From contig CACRXP010000554.1 in NCBI GenBank assembly GCA_902702965.1, forward strand, positions 281,272 through 345,271: a DNA stretch of 64,000 bases, given 5' to 3'. The position numbers and the translations under genes were made by a program. The notes under the pieces are model-generated. The model was not told where the DNA came from, did not search any database, and was given only the letters and a program-made list of their open reading frames with translations. Origin of the DNA: Spirometra erinaceieuropaei. Taxonomy: Eukaryota; Platyhelminthes; Cestoda; Diphyllobothriidea; Diphyllobothriidae. This document shows, piece by piece, positions 33,661 through 44,984 of the stretch (its first letter is position 1; every line of letters begins with the position of its first letter).

Positions 33661-33985
33661 TGTCGGTACTAACATACTGCCTATATCATGCGCCGCTGTG
33701 CGGCTGCTGGTTAGGCTCGAGAAAGAGCCCGTAAGGCACAACGGAACGAGTGAGTTCCGTATGAACGATCGGTGAGCGACCCCCATCATTGTATATTCCC
33801 GATCGAAACCGACAGGGCAACAGGCTCGTGGCACAGTGGTTAGAGGCGTCTGACTTCTAACTAACAGGTCGCGAGTTCGAGCCCCAGGTTTCTCACACTG
33901 GTATGACTGGCTGACGACGACTAATAAACCAGAAATGGCCATTCCAGTCTCCTTTGTCTCTGTCAGTAATAACATACTGCCTATA
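33661..33985 (+). mobile_element. tRNA-derived SINE (family A), clearest unit
   Basis: The copy starts and ends with the same sequence (taacatactgcctata near 33670 and again near 33970), giving an exact 300-bp period. The tRNA-like segment at 33824-33890 has ggcacagtggttagagg, anticodon-loop-like cttctaa (33855-33861) and a B-box gagttcgagcc. These features resemble tRNA-Arg(TCT). The body that follows contains the hammerhead-like motif. Family knowledge: tRNA-derived SINEs are Pol III-transcribed. The self-overlapping ends are unusual for SINEs. Confidence 0.75.
33905..33949 (+). ncRNA. Hammerhead-like motif in SINE family A (candidate)
   Basis: Order on the plus strand: GACTGG (33905-33910), CTGACGA (33911-33917), a 14-nt stem II segment, GAAA (33932-33935), TGGCCAT, T (candidate H17 at 33943), CCAGTC (33944-33949). 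GACTGG and CCAGTC are perfectly complementary, giving stem I. ATGGCCAT gives a two-pair stem III or, being palindromic, an 8-pair stem III in a dimer. Weak point: the first stem II pair is C·A in the copies with a readable core, and stem II is weak in this one. Activity is therefore uncertain. Confidence 0.45.
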
Positions 33986-34159
33986 AAATAAAGTTTAGAT
34001 AAATGTAGCAGGATTCTGGTATCGCCTCTTACTACAACTGAAGGGGAAGTCCACTTCCTGTGAAGCAAAAGTCTTGACGAAGGCCTTCTAACCTATCAAG
34101 GAATAGCAAAAGAACCCGAAAACAAAAATTCGAGGAGGGATGCCGACAAGGACAAGCGG

Positions 34160-34290
34160 AGACTGTTGTTGGTCTGTTGGCCATCGTTAGCCGGCCATAC
34201 CGAGGCCCAGGATTCGGACCCGAGTTTATAGTCACTGAGCATTAAGTAGTCCGAAGCCCTACCATTGAGCCACGGTCCGTTGTTCTGTTG
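34160..34290 (-). mobile_element. tRNA-derived SINE (family B), partial
   Basis: The minus strand shows gtggctcaatggtagggc (A-box region) and ggtccgaatcc (B-box region), followed by a body like that of the copy at 16873. The ribozyme-like core is degenerate (CTAACGA). Confidence 0.6.
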
Positions 34291-34540
34291 GCTGAGATTG
34301 GCTTATGACCAAGGAACCCCGGTTCGAATCCCAGGTCCTGCAAGCCTCGGGTTGGGTAGGGCCGGCTGATGACGGCCGGTAAGCCAGAAATGGCCATTAC
34401 AGCCTCCTTTGCCTCTTGCCTCCTCCGGTATCATTATTCGTCGCAATGCCTCTGCTTGCGAGAACCCCAGGCTGAGCCCCGAGGCGCAAGGGGAGGAACT
34501 GATTGGTGAACGCACTACCAGCAGAGTTAAATTCCTCTGG
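34285..34540 (+). mobile_element. tRNA-derived SINE (family B), plus copy
   Basis: B-box ggttcgaatcc near 34321, body with CTGATGA (34366-34372), a 14-nt spacer and GAAA (34387-34390), then a head-like block (ctgagccccgaggcgcaag) of a following unit. With 34160-34290 it forms another inverted SINE pair. Confidence 0.6.
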
Positions 34541-34744
34541 ACGTGCGTCGCTAGCGGGAAGGCCGAAACGTCGACAGTGTCCCACTTTCTTGTCAAGCAG
34601 CTCCTTCTGTTTCATCGAGTGCGGTTACGCATTGTTACTTTGGAAATTTAATGGAGGAGTTAGTCATGACCCTTGCAAGACATAGACAGCTGATTCATCG
34701 ACATCTCTCAAATTTAGTAACCGTGAAATGACCAACTCTATCCC

Positions 34745-34914
34745 TGCGCATAGGTAGCACGATACGGCATGCCTGACAGCACAGGTACTGGCTAAAAGCC
34801 CAGAAAGGTGTTTCACCGATATTCTGCCGCTGTAGGACACACAGCTACGAGGGGCTCGGCTTACCAGTAGGTCCCCAGCATTCTCAAATACTTTTTGGTA
34901 GATAATTCAGCGGC
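34745..34914 (-). repeat. Family G repeat, left part, interrupted at a TA
   Basis: It aligns with 30440-30560. The minus strand keeps a decayed hammerhead core (CTGGTAA where CTGAYGA is expected, GCCGA…TCGG stem II, GAAAC). The element at 34915-35349 interrupts it, and the family sequence resumes at 35350-35420 (tttcctcagaaa). Confidence 0.6.
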
Positions 34915-35349
34915 TAGATCGCAGTTGGTAGCCAGGTCCCGTATTACAGGTGGCTGGGGGGTTTGTTCACTGGGGCTATTTTGCGGGGTTTCATAATCAC
35001 ATCTGACTTATTTGGCTTCCGTTTTACGTTTAAGGTTAGGATTAGGGTTCCGATTAATGATTTCCGATTAATGGTTTCCGATGTTCGGGTTAGGGTTATG
35101 CCTTTAGGTTTAGGTTTTCGGGTTACGGTTAGGGTTTGAGCGTACCAATAGGTTTAAGTATTACGGTTAGGTTTCACAGTTACGGCTATGTCTAAGGGCT
35201 GCGGTTACGTTTACGATTTCGGTTAGGGTTAGAGTTAGGGTTGCCGTTAGGGTTAACGGTTAACGTTGAGTTTAGGGTAAATGTTAAGGTTAGGATTAGG
35301 GTTGAGGCCGCCGTCCGCTTCCCCATTCCTGGCTACCAACTGCGATCTA
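34915..35349 (+). mobile_element. MITE-like element with telomere-like core (family E)
   Basis: Perfect 22-nt terminal inverted repeats lie at 34915-34936 and 35328-35349, beginning tagatcgcagttggtagcc. Flanking TA dinucleotides duplicate the single TA in the uninterrupted family G copy near 30560. The interior from about 35030 to 35310 is a degenerate array of TTAGGG-like units. It has no coding capacity. TA target and size suggest a Tc1/mariner-type non-autonomous element. Confidence 0.75.
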
Positions 35350-35419
35350 ACCAATTCATCTTTGGAATTGCAGATTTTAAATTTCCTCAGAAAGTAATTT
35401 GGATTGAATTGGCCGGCAA

Positions 35420-36185
35420 GATCAGTCTCTCTCTCGATCTTGGTTCAGCACAGAAAGCAAGATATCCTCTCTGAGGTTTATCGTCTTTTCTTCGGAAATT
35501 AGGTTTACTTTTAAGTCATCATACGAATATGGCCCAAATCAGCGTCTGCTGGAAAAAATCAACCTCTGAGGAGACCCTTCGTAGGATAAAAAACGGATAA
35601 CCATGGAAAACAGGAAGCGTTTTTCATAACCATCGACTAAGGACACCGGTGACACCACAGTGTTTAATGACATTTCGAGGATCGTTTGGGACTCACCAAA
35701 TTCCATCATCACCAAAAAGGACAAGGAAATTATTCAAAGATAAATCCTTCTCACAAGCAGAAAAAGCTGTGCTCATATTTGCATTTGTTAATTGTATCTC
35801 TTTATTCGGTAACCATAATTTTGACGTCTAGTCTACCAAACGCCTTTCTGCCGCCACCCCAATCAGGAAATCAGGCACAGACATTTTTGTCCCGGACAAA
35901 TGCATTCCGAAAAATGTAAAAAAAAGGAACAATTGAATTCGGAAATCTCCGTATCACTTCTAAACGCTTCGTCCATGCTCAGGCATTTAACTGGCTACCA
36001 TATTGCACATAACATTACTTATTAGAGGATACGCAATTCCAGGATTGACTAAAATGGTTTGTTCGGGCTCGGTTACGCTGCCCTGGTCCCAAGTGCAAGC
36101 GCAATGTGTGCATTGCAGGTAAAGTAAGCCGAAGGAGGCTGCTGAAATCTTTAGTGGGAAAGTAACCAAAGCTAACACGAAAAGG
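35420..36185. other. No recognisable gene
   Basis: Short frames only. I see nothing assignable. Confidence 0.3.
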
Positions 36186-36189
36186 GCAA

Positions 36190-36560
36190 TCTGGTATTTC
36201 GGTTTAGAGAAAGGGTTAGTTTTAGAGTTTGAGTTAGTGCCAGACTGAGAATAAAGTTTTGGGCAAGGGTTTTTGTTAAGTTAAAGGGTTCCGGTTAGGG
36301 TATTGATTGCGATTTATGTTTACATCTAGTGTTAAGCTGGGGTTTAGGGTTAGTGTTAGGGTTGGGGTTTGGGTTACTGTTAAGGGTTTAGATTAGGTTT
36401 AGGGTTAGGGTCAGAGTTCAAGTGTTGAGTTTAGGGTTAGGCCTAGCGTTAGTTGTACGTTTAGGGTTAGGTTAAGTGCTAAGTTTAGGGTTGGCGTTAG
36501 GTTCATAATTACGCTAAGGATTATATTTACTTTTGAGATTATAGTTAGGCTTGTCTTTCG
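36190..36560. repeat. Degenerate telomere-like TTAGGG tract
   Basis: Many tttagggttag-like units in one orientation with substitutions and spacer changes, similar to the core of the element at 34915. The upstream block (attgcaggtaaagtaag) weakly recalls the left part of family E, so this is probably another old copy. A true internal telomere is less likely. Confidence 0.6.
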
Positions 36561-36564
36561 GTTT

Positions 36565-38255
36565 GGAGTATTGCTACCCCCCTGTCCTGTCTGCGAGGTC
36601 TTTTGTGGGGATTCCAGCTTCCTTGAATCCAGCGGCAGATTTGTCATGCATCAGGTTGTCTTTTCCGTTTCAGTCTCGGCTACTTTCTCCACTAAGGATT
36701 TCAGCATCCCCCTCCGGCTTATTTTGCTTTTAATGCCCACATTGAGCTCGTACTTCAGTCCAGGACATCATAATCCAACCCTGCCAATGGTTTTTTACAA
36801 ACTTTGTTATGCCTGTTCTCTGTTGCTTACTTTCCTGTCCACGCAGATATGCATCGTGTACTTGTAAACGAGAATTTCTTTCGTACGAAACGAAGTTTAT
36901 CTTTTAACACTCCCATTTTACCCCAGGCATTATTATTTCAAGCAAAGTAATACTTCTCTTGATACTTTGCTCTGTCGGGTTTTATTATGTTGTTTACTCA
37001 AAGTTACCAGTTCTTAAGCGTCACTCGATTTAGCCCATGTGGGTCGGTTGATGCGTCATCAATTTTTTTTAGTGAATTTTACCTTTTTATGTCAGTTTCG
37101 CCGTCCATTATGTATAAACAATATAGTTTTTCAAAAATTACAATTAACATTTTGGGAATGAGTTATGGAGAAGATTAAGAAGAAAAGAAGGAAAACTTTT
37201 GATCTACGACAAGTAATAGTCTTTTCAAGTCTTGCCTGCGTAAACGATTAGAATGCAAATGAAATGTCGAAATGTGTTCATTTCACAGATGCTGTCGCAT
37301 GAATCATTACATCTGACTTGGGCTCCTTTTACTTTAGCCGCGAAGAGCCTGGTACCCGCGCATGATGTCAGACAGACGAGTGACTGGATTGCCATCAGAA
37401 TATCAAGATTCGTTCAGTTTTCAAGTGTGATTTAATGTATTGGGGTACTTGTCGGTTTGCCTGCAGTGAAGTACAAATAATGGTTATGGTTTCGTCAGGT
37501 AGCAAGCAACCCGTGATGAGCGATGACCACAATTCACTGTAGACTTTTGTTCCTGTGGCAGCGTTGCAAACTCAAGTCCCCGCAGGTAACTGAGCTCCGC
37601 TCACGTTCGATACATTGGGGACGACTGCTTGCCCCAAGTTTGTTGATTTTTTTTGAGTAGGGCACGGGAATATGGACTCCCACGGATTACAAGTAGCCTT
37701 GCGCCAAATACCAGAGGGGTTATGACTAGGTTTAGGCTTATGAGGAGTAGTGGTAGGGTTCAAGTTACGACAGGGGAATTAATGTCTTGGAATTTAACGT
37801 AAGGCCACCCCCCGCACGACTGGCCTTATCCCCTTGTCCAGCCGATTTTTAATCTACACGACTGTGAGGGCTCTCACGAATAACCATCTGCACATTTTGA
37901 AATTCTGCTGTCAAATGTTTTCCGGTACCAAAGATGTACCGTGCAGATATCACCGTTCATTTGCTCCCGGCCTAGTTTCTGGTACCTGCCAGACCTGATA
38001 AGACCCTAGTGAGAAGAAAGTGATGATTATTCACACCGGTTACCTGCAACATCTCCATCTGCCCTTTATCATTTTTGCACGTGTCTTCTTGACTTACTGT
38101 TCATATAATTCTTGACCAGTCCAGCGTCTTTGGTAAAATAATATTCTGCATTTCATAGTCTCTTCTGATGGAAAGGTTAAAGCCCTTTCGCTCTATAACC
38201 AACCGGCGCTGTCTTGACCGAACACCCGACGGCTTGCCCGGCTCACTGCACGTAC
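36565..38255. other. No recognisable gene; family E remnant near 37620-37810
   Basis: The stretch 37620-37810 contains gggcacgggaatatggactc and a short taggtttaggc tract. The first resembles the right part of the family E copy at 9400-9465 in reverse. The remainder shows nothing assignable. Confidence 0.35.
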
Positions 38256-38259
38256 ACTG

Positions 38260-39227
38260 CAGTAGATGTGCTAACTCATGAAATGTTAAACGAAAATGGA
38301 GAAATTCATTTTTGGCTCGAAAAGATTACCCAAGTGGGATTGCAATATTAATCAACTTGCAGCATAATCCGATAAAAACCCAGTTACTTCAGGATGTCGG
38401 CTTTTGAATGAACTTCTTTCCAGCCGCCTGCGAAGCTCACTCCGTAAGAATTGACTACTTAAGTAGTATAAAATCCACTTATCGGTTTTAGATGCAATTA
38501 TGATTTCAAATATATTTCACAGAAAACATGCATAAAAATATGCATCCTGCTATTCATTTAATAGAAAATTCAGTCCTCTTCAACTTTTTTACTTGAAGGA
38601 ACGGTATAATTTGGCTTTAAAAACCTTTCTGATTCCCGAATAAGTTTTTAACCCGACCCGCCGTTACATTTGCATTCAGGGTTTCGAAACTAAAAGCTGT
38701 ATATTTGTAGTGTACGGAAAATTATACATTTCTATATGATATTAAGGGGAGATCATATGGGGTTCATGAAAGTTAGCAGTGGATTTGAGCCATAATGTAG
38801 ACTGCACAAGCAACATTAGTAAATGCAGGGATACGATGTATTATGAACGGACATTTCACGGTTTTAAAAAATCTCACAATTAGAAACTTTTTTAAAACCG
38901 AATTATACCCTTCCTTCAAGCATAGAATTTCAAGAAGACGTAGTTTTCTACCAAACGAGTAAAAAAATGGATATTTTATGCATGTTTCCTATGAAATATA
39001 CTTGAATTTAGAAGGTCATCGAAAACATATTAAAAAGATTCATATTACTCAAGTAGTCAATTTTCACAGAACGCAGTTTTTGCAGGTGGCTGAAAAGAAG
39101 TTCATTCAAAAGCCGGCACCCTGAAGTAACCGAGTTTTCATGGAATTATGCTGCATGGAGATTAATTTTACAACCCTACTTAAATAATCTTTCCGAGTAG
39201 AAAACGCATTTTAAATTGTGGTAGGTG
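38260..39227. mobile_element. Palindromic element (family P), complete copy
   Basis: The left arm starts cagtagatgtgctaactcatg; the right arm ends in a decayed counterpart near 39227. The arms share ggcttttgaatgaacttc / gaagttcattcaaaagcc and the perfect palindrome ctacttaagtag. The central blocks (tatgaacggacatttcacgg, aagcatagaatt) match the other complete copies. Confidence 0.7.
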
Positions 39228-39244
39228 TTGCGGAAGTCTACCTC

Positions 39245-40715
39245 GCTATAAAATAATCCAAGCGTAAGTCACCGTCCTGCGTCCTCCAACTCGTGGGGCG
39301 CGCGGTGGGTGTCATCGTTCGTGCCGATTGAAGTCGCCGCTCCCCCTAAAGGACCGAGTATAAGGAAATTGAAAAAGGACGAAGACCGACTCACTGTTAG
39401 CGAGGAGAACAAAAGCGACGCAAGGAACGAGATGGTAGTTATGAGGAAGAAAACACGGTCGGGAGGGAATTCTTATTCCCCGAGACTGTTTTGCCATGTC
39501 CCAATTTAATTCACGTGGTGTTAGGGACCGTATGCGTTATCGTGAAGAAATTGAAAATATGCCATTCAGACGGGCGATTTTCCCTCAACGGGCCATCGTC
39601 CTGGCAGAATGTATGGAAGACCGTGGGCGTTCTCTTTGTGGTCGCATCGAGGCGAGCATCATTAGGGGGGACAGAAACATTCTTACCTCACGCCCATCGC
39701 CGGCTATCCCAATTTTGCCATCCGCATTGCCACAGAGTGACAGCGAGAGAGGGGAATCCACTTTTGTCGTTAAAACACGGCATACCTGTATGTATGCACA
39801 TGAGTGTGTAGGAGGGTTGGGGTGAGGTCGGGACAGATTGTCAATCATCATTCAGAACCCAGATAGGGACCACTTAGGTCTGTATGGCATCTGTCGGTTC
39901 CGAACCTCTTAGTGCCCTTTCCGTAAGCCATCCCAGTCCGGACAGTTCTACCCACAGGTCTGAGCACACATTCTTCCCCCACTCCCCATGCTGGCAGACT
40001 GCCCCCCCTCATTCTGCTATGGAACAAAAGCAGCCTGCAAGTGGTTTCTAGCATTCTTCTGACTTCGGCAGTTGGGAACTTCCTGCACGTGCCTGGGCTG
40101 GCCATGCAATAAGTAATCCTCATAGGTGACCTAGTATGGGCTGATGTAGTAGAAATAAAAACTGGTTAAAATTTGACCGGACTCCGTTCATATGCCCCCA
40201 ACTATAGCCCGAGCCATGCATAAAGTGGCGACTGGCATGCTGACTTGAACCCGACTGCAGAGACCGCTGTGCAGACTTCTTCTCAAGACTTCTACGATTG
40301 CAAAGGACGTCTCTTCAAAAATGCTAGCAGAATATTCCAGACAGTTTTGATGAGCAGTCGTAACCATGCGCAAAGCATGGCGGAGAAGCAGTCAGTTAAT
40401 GTGACTAAAACTTCACAGCTCTAGTAAAGAGTAGCCTATGTAAAGGCAAACTTCTGCCGGGAACCATGTAAATTCGGACATTGCAAGATCGTTTCGCCAT
40501 TTATGCTCAATCCCCGTGAGAAGATCGAAAGACGCACAGCTGCAGCAAGTAGCATTCCGACCCGACAACGGTGGGCATACAGTAACTACGTCGGAGAAAC
40601 CGAAAGACGGCTCAGAGCGCAGAGAGCGGAACGCGCACTAGCAGCGGGCGGAATGGCTGAACCTCTCAAGTCGCAGCCCACTCATCAGAACCTATCACAT
40701 CACCAAACCTAACGG
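39245..40715. other. Family D edge and an unassigned frame
   Basis: 39245-39335 resembles the end of family D (gtaagtcaccgt, gtgggtgtcatcgttcg). A plus-strand ATG frame at 39496-39825 encodes 109 residues (SRGVRDRMRYREEIENM near the start) without a family I recognise. Nothing supports splicing or conservation. Nothing further was seen to 40715. Confidence 0.3.
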
Positions 40716-40719
40716 GTCG

Positions 40720-41065
40720 GATGTAGTTATGTAGCCCCACCTGATGTAAACAAACCGCAGTCACCTCTAATACGGGACCGGTGGTAATAGGGTTTTTTAC
40801 AGCTGGTGCCGGCGAATGCACAGACGGCGAGGTCAAGTAGTTGTATGCAAAAGAAAAGCTATTGGGAATGTGCGGTTGTACTTTTAGTGGTTGGGAAATA
40901 GTTGCATTACCCCCTACCCCTACCCCTAACCATAACGCCTACCCAATCGCCTTACCCCTGACCATAATCCCCACCCGTATCCCCAAACACCTAACCCTTA
41001 ACCCCAACCCCAACAGTATCGTGTCCATCAAGTGTGGCTACCAAACCACATCTTACCGCCTAACG
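40720..41065 (-). mobile_element. Telomere-like-repeat element (family E), minus orientation
   Basis: A close relative of 14565-14830, sharing tacgggaccggtggtaat, gtagttgtatgcaaaa and ctattgggaatg. Its CCCTAA-like tract at 40905-41010 is longer. Confidence 0.6.
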
Positions 41066-41571
41066 GAACTGAAATTGTTGTGACTGGCGACAACCGCATG
41101 AGTCGCGGGTTGCTTGTGTCCCGTAGATGTTCCCTTTTCTGCAAAACTGCTAAAATCGCCGACTCTTGAACTCATCCAGCCATTCGTTGCCTGTTTTGCT
41201 CAACCGATCCATGACCGTTTGCTTAAACCTCAGTGGCTACTTAATACGCATACTGCAGTAATGACGACTGCACGTACAACGGGAAAAGTGGACGAAAATT
41301 GCGAACTCTCTTGAACGGAAAGTACCCGGGCGGACGGAGTTTAGACCCCCTGCCGAGCTCATAACACATACGATGCGAGTCTGATGACGTTTTCAGCTTC
41401 CGAGGGACGAACATTCTGGGCGGAGATATTTCGAAGACGAAGTCGGAGGTTAAAAATTCATCTTTAAAGTGTCCCTGAAATTATTGGATGGGATTGCAGC
41501 AACGTTCAGGGTCAGATATATATATTTGGTCGGATCTCATTTCGTAGCCGTGCCTGCAGTAGACAAGCCCC

Positions 41572-41705
41572 AGCCTAACCCCAGCTCCTAACTCTCAACC
41601 CTTAACCCTAACCACAATCCCTCACCCCTAACACTAACCCCTAACGACAACCCCTAACCCCATCCTATAACCCCTAACCTCTAATCCTAACCCCTTACAG
41701 ATACG
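41572..41705. repeat. Degenerate telomere-like CCCTAA tract
   Basis: A run of ccctaacc-like units with drift. The flanks do not clearly match family E. Confidence 0.65.
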
Positions 41706-41709
41706 GTTA

Positions 41710-42375
41710 CGAAGTAAGATCTTTATAAAAATGTGAGATTGACAATCCCTACCCTAAGTAGAGTTAGTGGTTAATGTTTATCCTTGAGTTGGATGTAAGA
41801 TAAAATGACCTTCGGCAAAAAATCTGCACAGTCCTCCAACGAGCGGAGTTCTAAAAGCTACCTGCCAATAGCATTCACCGGCGTACTCCCGCTGTAACCT
41901 TGGGCGCTCCCGATGTCAATCGGCAGGGTGTGGACACCTAGTTCAACATGGCTCCACGACCGGCTGGCCTGGATTTAGACTCCAGGCACCCCATGGTTTG
42001 TCGAAGAAGTCAGAAATTAGCACTTCTGTCTGCCTTGCCTTTGTTTGTAGCGTCTAACATCCAAAGTAACTTCAACCCAACAATTACGAGAGGCTCCATT
42101 TTAATGAATTTGCCCGAGGGAGTTTGTAGCGGCTCACGGCACACCCTTTTCATGCCGACGGTCTTGAAGGAGGCGACCGCCGTCATGCATTCACTGGCCC
42201 ATCGCTGAAACAAATCAGATTGTTGGTCTGTGCGCAGACATAAGCAATGAAACCGCCTTTTTTCCCACACGCACTGGAATGTTCCCCTTATCACCTCTCA
42301 ACAAGGCGCACGAATATGCGGCCACAAACTGCCAGTCTGCATGAATAATATAGAAGGGGTCAATTTGATGAAGTG
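41710..42375. other. No recognisable gene
   Basis: I see nothing assignable in this stretch. Confidence 0.3.
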
Positions 42376-42379
42376 GATA

Positions 42380-43130
42380 GCTGATGCAGCGGGCGAGCGG
42401 ACGCACGCCGCACGCTCTCCCTCCGCCTCCTCTCGTTCTCCTACTCTCAAGTGCCGGAGGCTCAGACCCCTCCCAGGTGCCGTCTTCTTCTATTATCAAA
42501 CTGTATAACACACTAGTTCGTTACACCTACGCATGCAGGGACACGCTCAGACGAGGCCTGGGGAGGAATGTGAGGACGCGCCGGGCAGGGGGGGGGCTGT
42601 TGGATGGGAGGCGTGGAGGGCCCGAATATATACACACGCACAGTACAGAGGACGGAGATGAGGCCGACAATAGGGCGTGTCCCACCTCCGCTTTTACTTG
42701 CCATCACTCTTGCCATTCACTTCTCCCTGCAAGCACGAGGAGTGCACGTGAGCACTTCAAGAGCAGGGATGGTGGATTCAGAGACCTGCTACCCTATTGG
42801 AAGCAGCAGCAGCAGTAGCAACGACCTCGGATACTGTGGGGGAGGTCTTCCTTCCTGCTGGCCGAAAGGCGCTTCCTCTGCCGCCCACCCCGGTCAGGCG
42901 ACGTCGCGCAGTAGGTGACGGTAACAGGACACGGTTGCAGCCTCTCGAGCGTGCCTCAGCTCCAGGTGCGCCTCCTATCTCCCCCACCGCGCTTCTCTGT
43001 GCAGTAGACCGTTCAAATCGGCCCGAACAACGGGCTGGCACCCCGACCTTTCAAGCCCAGAAGTATCTGTTGCAGACCCCGAGGTGAGTCTCGAAAACGG
43101 TTGGCCGCGTGTGACGTGCGCACGTGAGTG
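42380..43130. other. GC-rich, CpG-dense island
   Basis: High GC with many CpG, a poly-CAG stretch near 42799 and a good splice-donor-like ccgaggtgagtc at about 43079-43090. This could be a promoter with a non-coding or short first exon on the plus strand. No protein family is seen and the long frames lack convincing starts, so it is only a candidate. Confidence 0.3.
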
Positions 43131-43134
43131 GTGG

Positions 43135-44595
43135 TGGTAAAAGTATGAAACAATGACAATAGCAAGCATGGCTAATTCGTCTATCCCCCCCCCCTCCCCC
43201 CCCCCAGCACACCCGTTGGTCTCTCGCGAAGGCTCTTGTACGTGTGAAAGTATGTACATTGGCGTCTGGGCAAAAACAAAGAGAACAATAGAGAACTCGC
43301 TGCTAGCGCCCTCGACAGCTCTCAGCCTCGGCTTTCAAGCGTGGATGGGCGGAGAGAGAGAGTAGCTGCGAGACTGGATGCAGCAATAGCATGTGGTCCC
43401 GGCCGACATTACGGGCCGCTCTCCTAACCGTTAGCTCCACCGGTAACTTAACTGGTTCTCAAAGCTTTTAACTGCCTCCTGCGGCATATCGTATTACGTT
43501 ATCCTAATGATCCGGAGAAAAACCGGAATAAAAATAAGGAAGAGGCAAACAATGACCATAAGACCGAAATTAGAGGTAGGAAATACGAAGATATTTGAGG
43601 GCGAGAGGAGGAATTAGCTAGTGGGATAGAAAGGAAGGAGAGAGAGAGATAAGAAGAATGGGTGGAAAATAGTGGGAGGATGGTGTGGGAAGGTGCAACG
43701 TAGAAAACCTGGGGGAGGTGTCTGGTGGAAGAGAAGGATTAAGATCTGAAGGGAGCGGGATGGGCGGAGGACCAAGTGGTCGAGAGCTGCGGATACCAAT
43801 GCCAGTAAACGGGGAGAGAGGCGCACTTAGGAGAGCGCTGTTGCCAATCTGCCGAACTAGCCGTCCAGTTGTGTGATCTGAGCTAAGTACATCGATCGGC
43901 AGAGGAATTACTTTGGTAGGAAAACTGACCTCTAACGTCGCACACACCCAAATGTAGAACACTTATTTGAAGACCTTCATCTCTGAATTAATAACAAGTT
44001 TCGTAAGATGAAAATTGCACGGTTTCGTTACCTTTCTCTGGTTGAACATCCAGACTGAACTTACAGATGTCGTATATCGAGATCCTCATCACTAATGAGT
44101 GGATGCAGTCCCTGAGCATATAGTACAGGATATACATATATAGGGAATCTGTCACCGTCTCGGAAACCTGAAAGCATGTCAAAATCAACTGCCAGAAAGT
44201 CGATTACGAGGGTTAAACGATGCACCGGCGAGTAGGAATTTAGCAGCTGCGTCATGCAACCAAACGTAATCGGTGAAACACGTGTCTGGACTTCCAGTTA
44301 GTACATGTGAGGGAAGCATGCGCCAAATTTATCTCGACTAAGAATCCCCGCCTGATGGGAAGCGCAAAAATTCCAACACGTTCTGACAGTTTCCTAGCGC
44401 AAAGTGGCCTACTTGCGATATTGTCATGCCGTACCGACTCTTGCCACTGCTTAGGCCAGGCCGGCCTAATTGCAGTAATTCCGTGTAATCTAGTGTTAAT
44501 GTCAGTTTCTACTTTAAAATAGCAAGTAGATGTTATTTGGCTCATATAGCCAAACGCGAGGATGGCAGAAGTAGATCCAGAAGACATAACATCCA
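43135..44595. other. No recognisable gene
   Basis: A C-run lies near 43185-43205 and a GGGAGA-rich purine tract near 43600-43830. No conserved protein is visible. Confidence 0.3.
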
Positions 44596-44599
44596 ACAT

Positions 44600-44980
44600 G
44601 CAATAGGTGGGCTAACTGATGAAATGTCAACCGAACTTCCGAAATACTTTTTCGTTTCGAAAAGATTGATTAGGTAAGGTTCTAAAATTAATCACCACGC
44701 AGCATAATTCTATAATAATTCAGTTACCTGAGGCTGCCGGCTTTCGAAGGAACTTTTTTCCGACTGCATGCAAAAACAATATTCTGAAAAAATGACAACT
44801 TAAGTAGCATGCATTTTTCTCTTTGGTTTTCGATGCCCTTAAAAACTCAATTATATTTCGTAGAAAACATACATAAAAATATTCATTCTTTTGCTCATTC
44901 GGTGGAAAACTACGTCTCCTTCCATTTTTATGCTTAAAGAACGGTGATATTCAGGTTTTCAAAAGGTTTTGGAGACAAAT
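44600..44980. mobile_element. Palindromic element (family P), left half only
   Basis: It starts caataggtgggctaactg and follows the left arm through the central blocks to about 44980, where the similarity stops. The right arm is absent, so the copy is truncated or deleted. Confidence 0.65.
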
Positions 44981-44984
44981 GATG

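Noticed and set aside
39496..39825. 109-residue ATG frame, rich in Arg/Glu
   Set aside because: It looks protein-like at the start but has no known family, no conserved neighbour and no splice support; left as unassigned.
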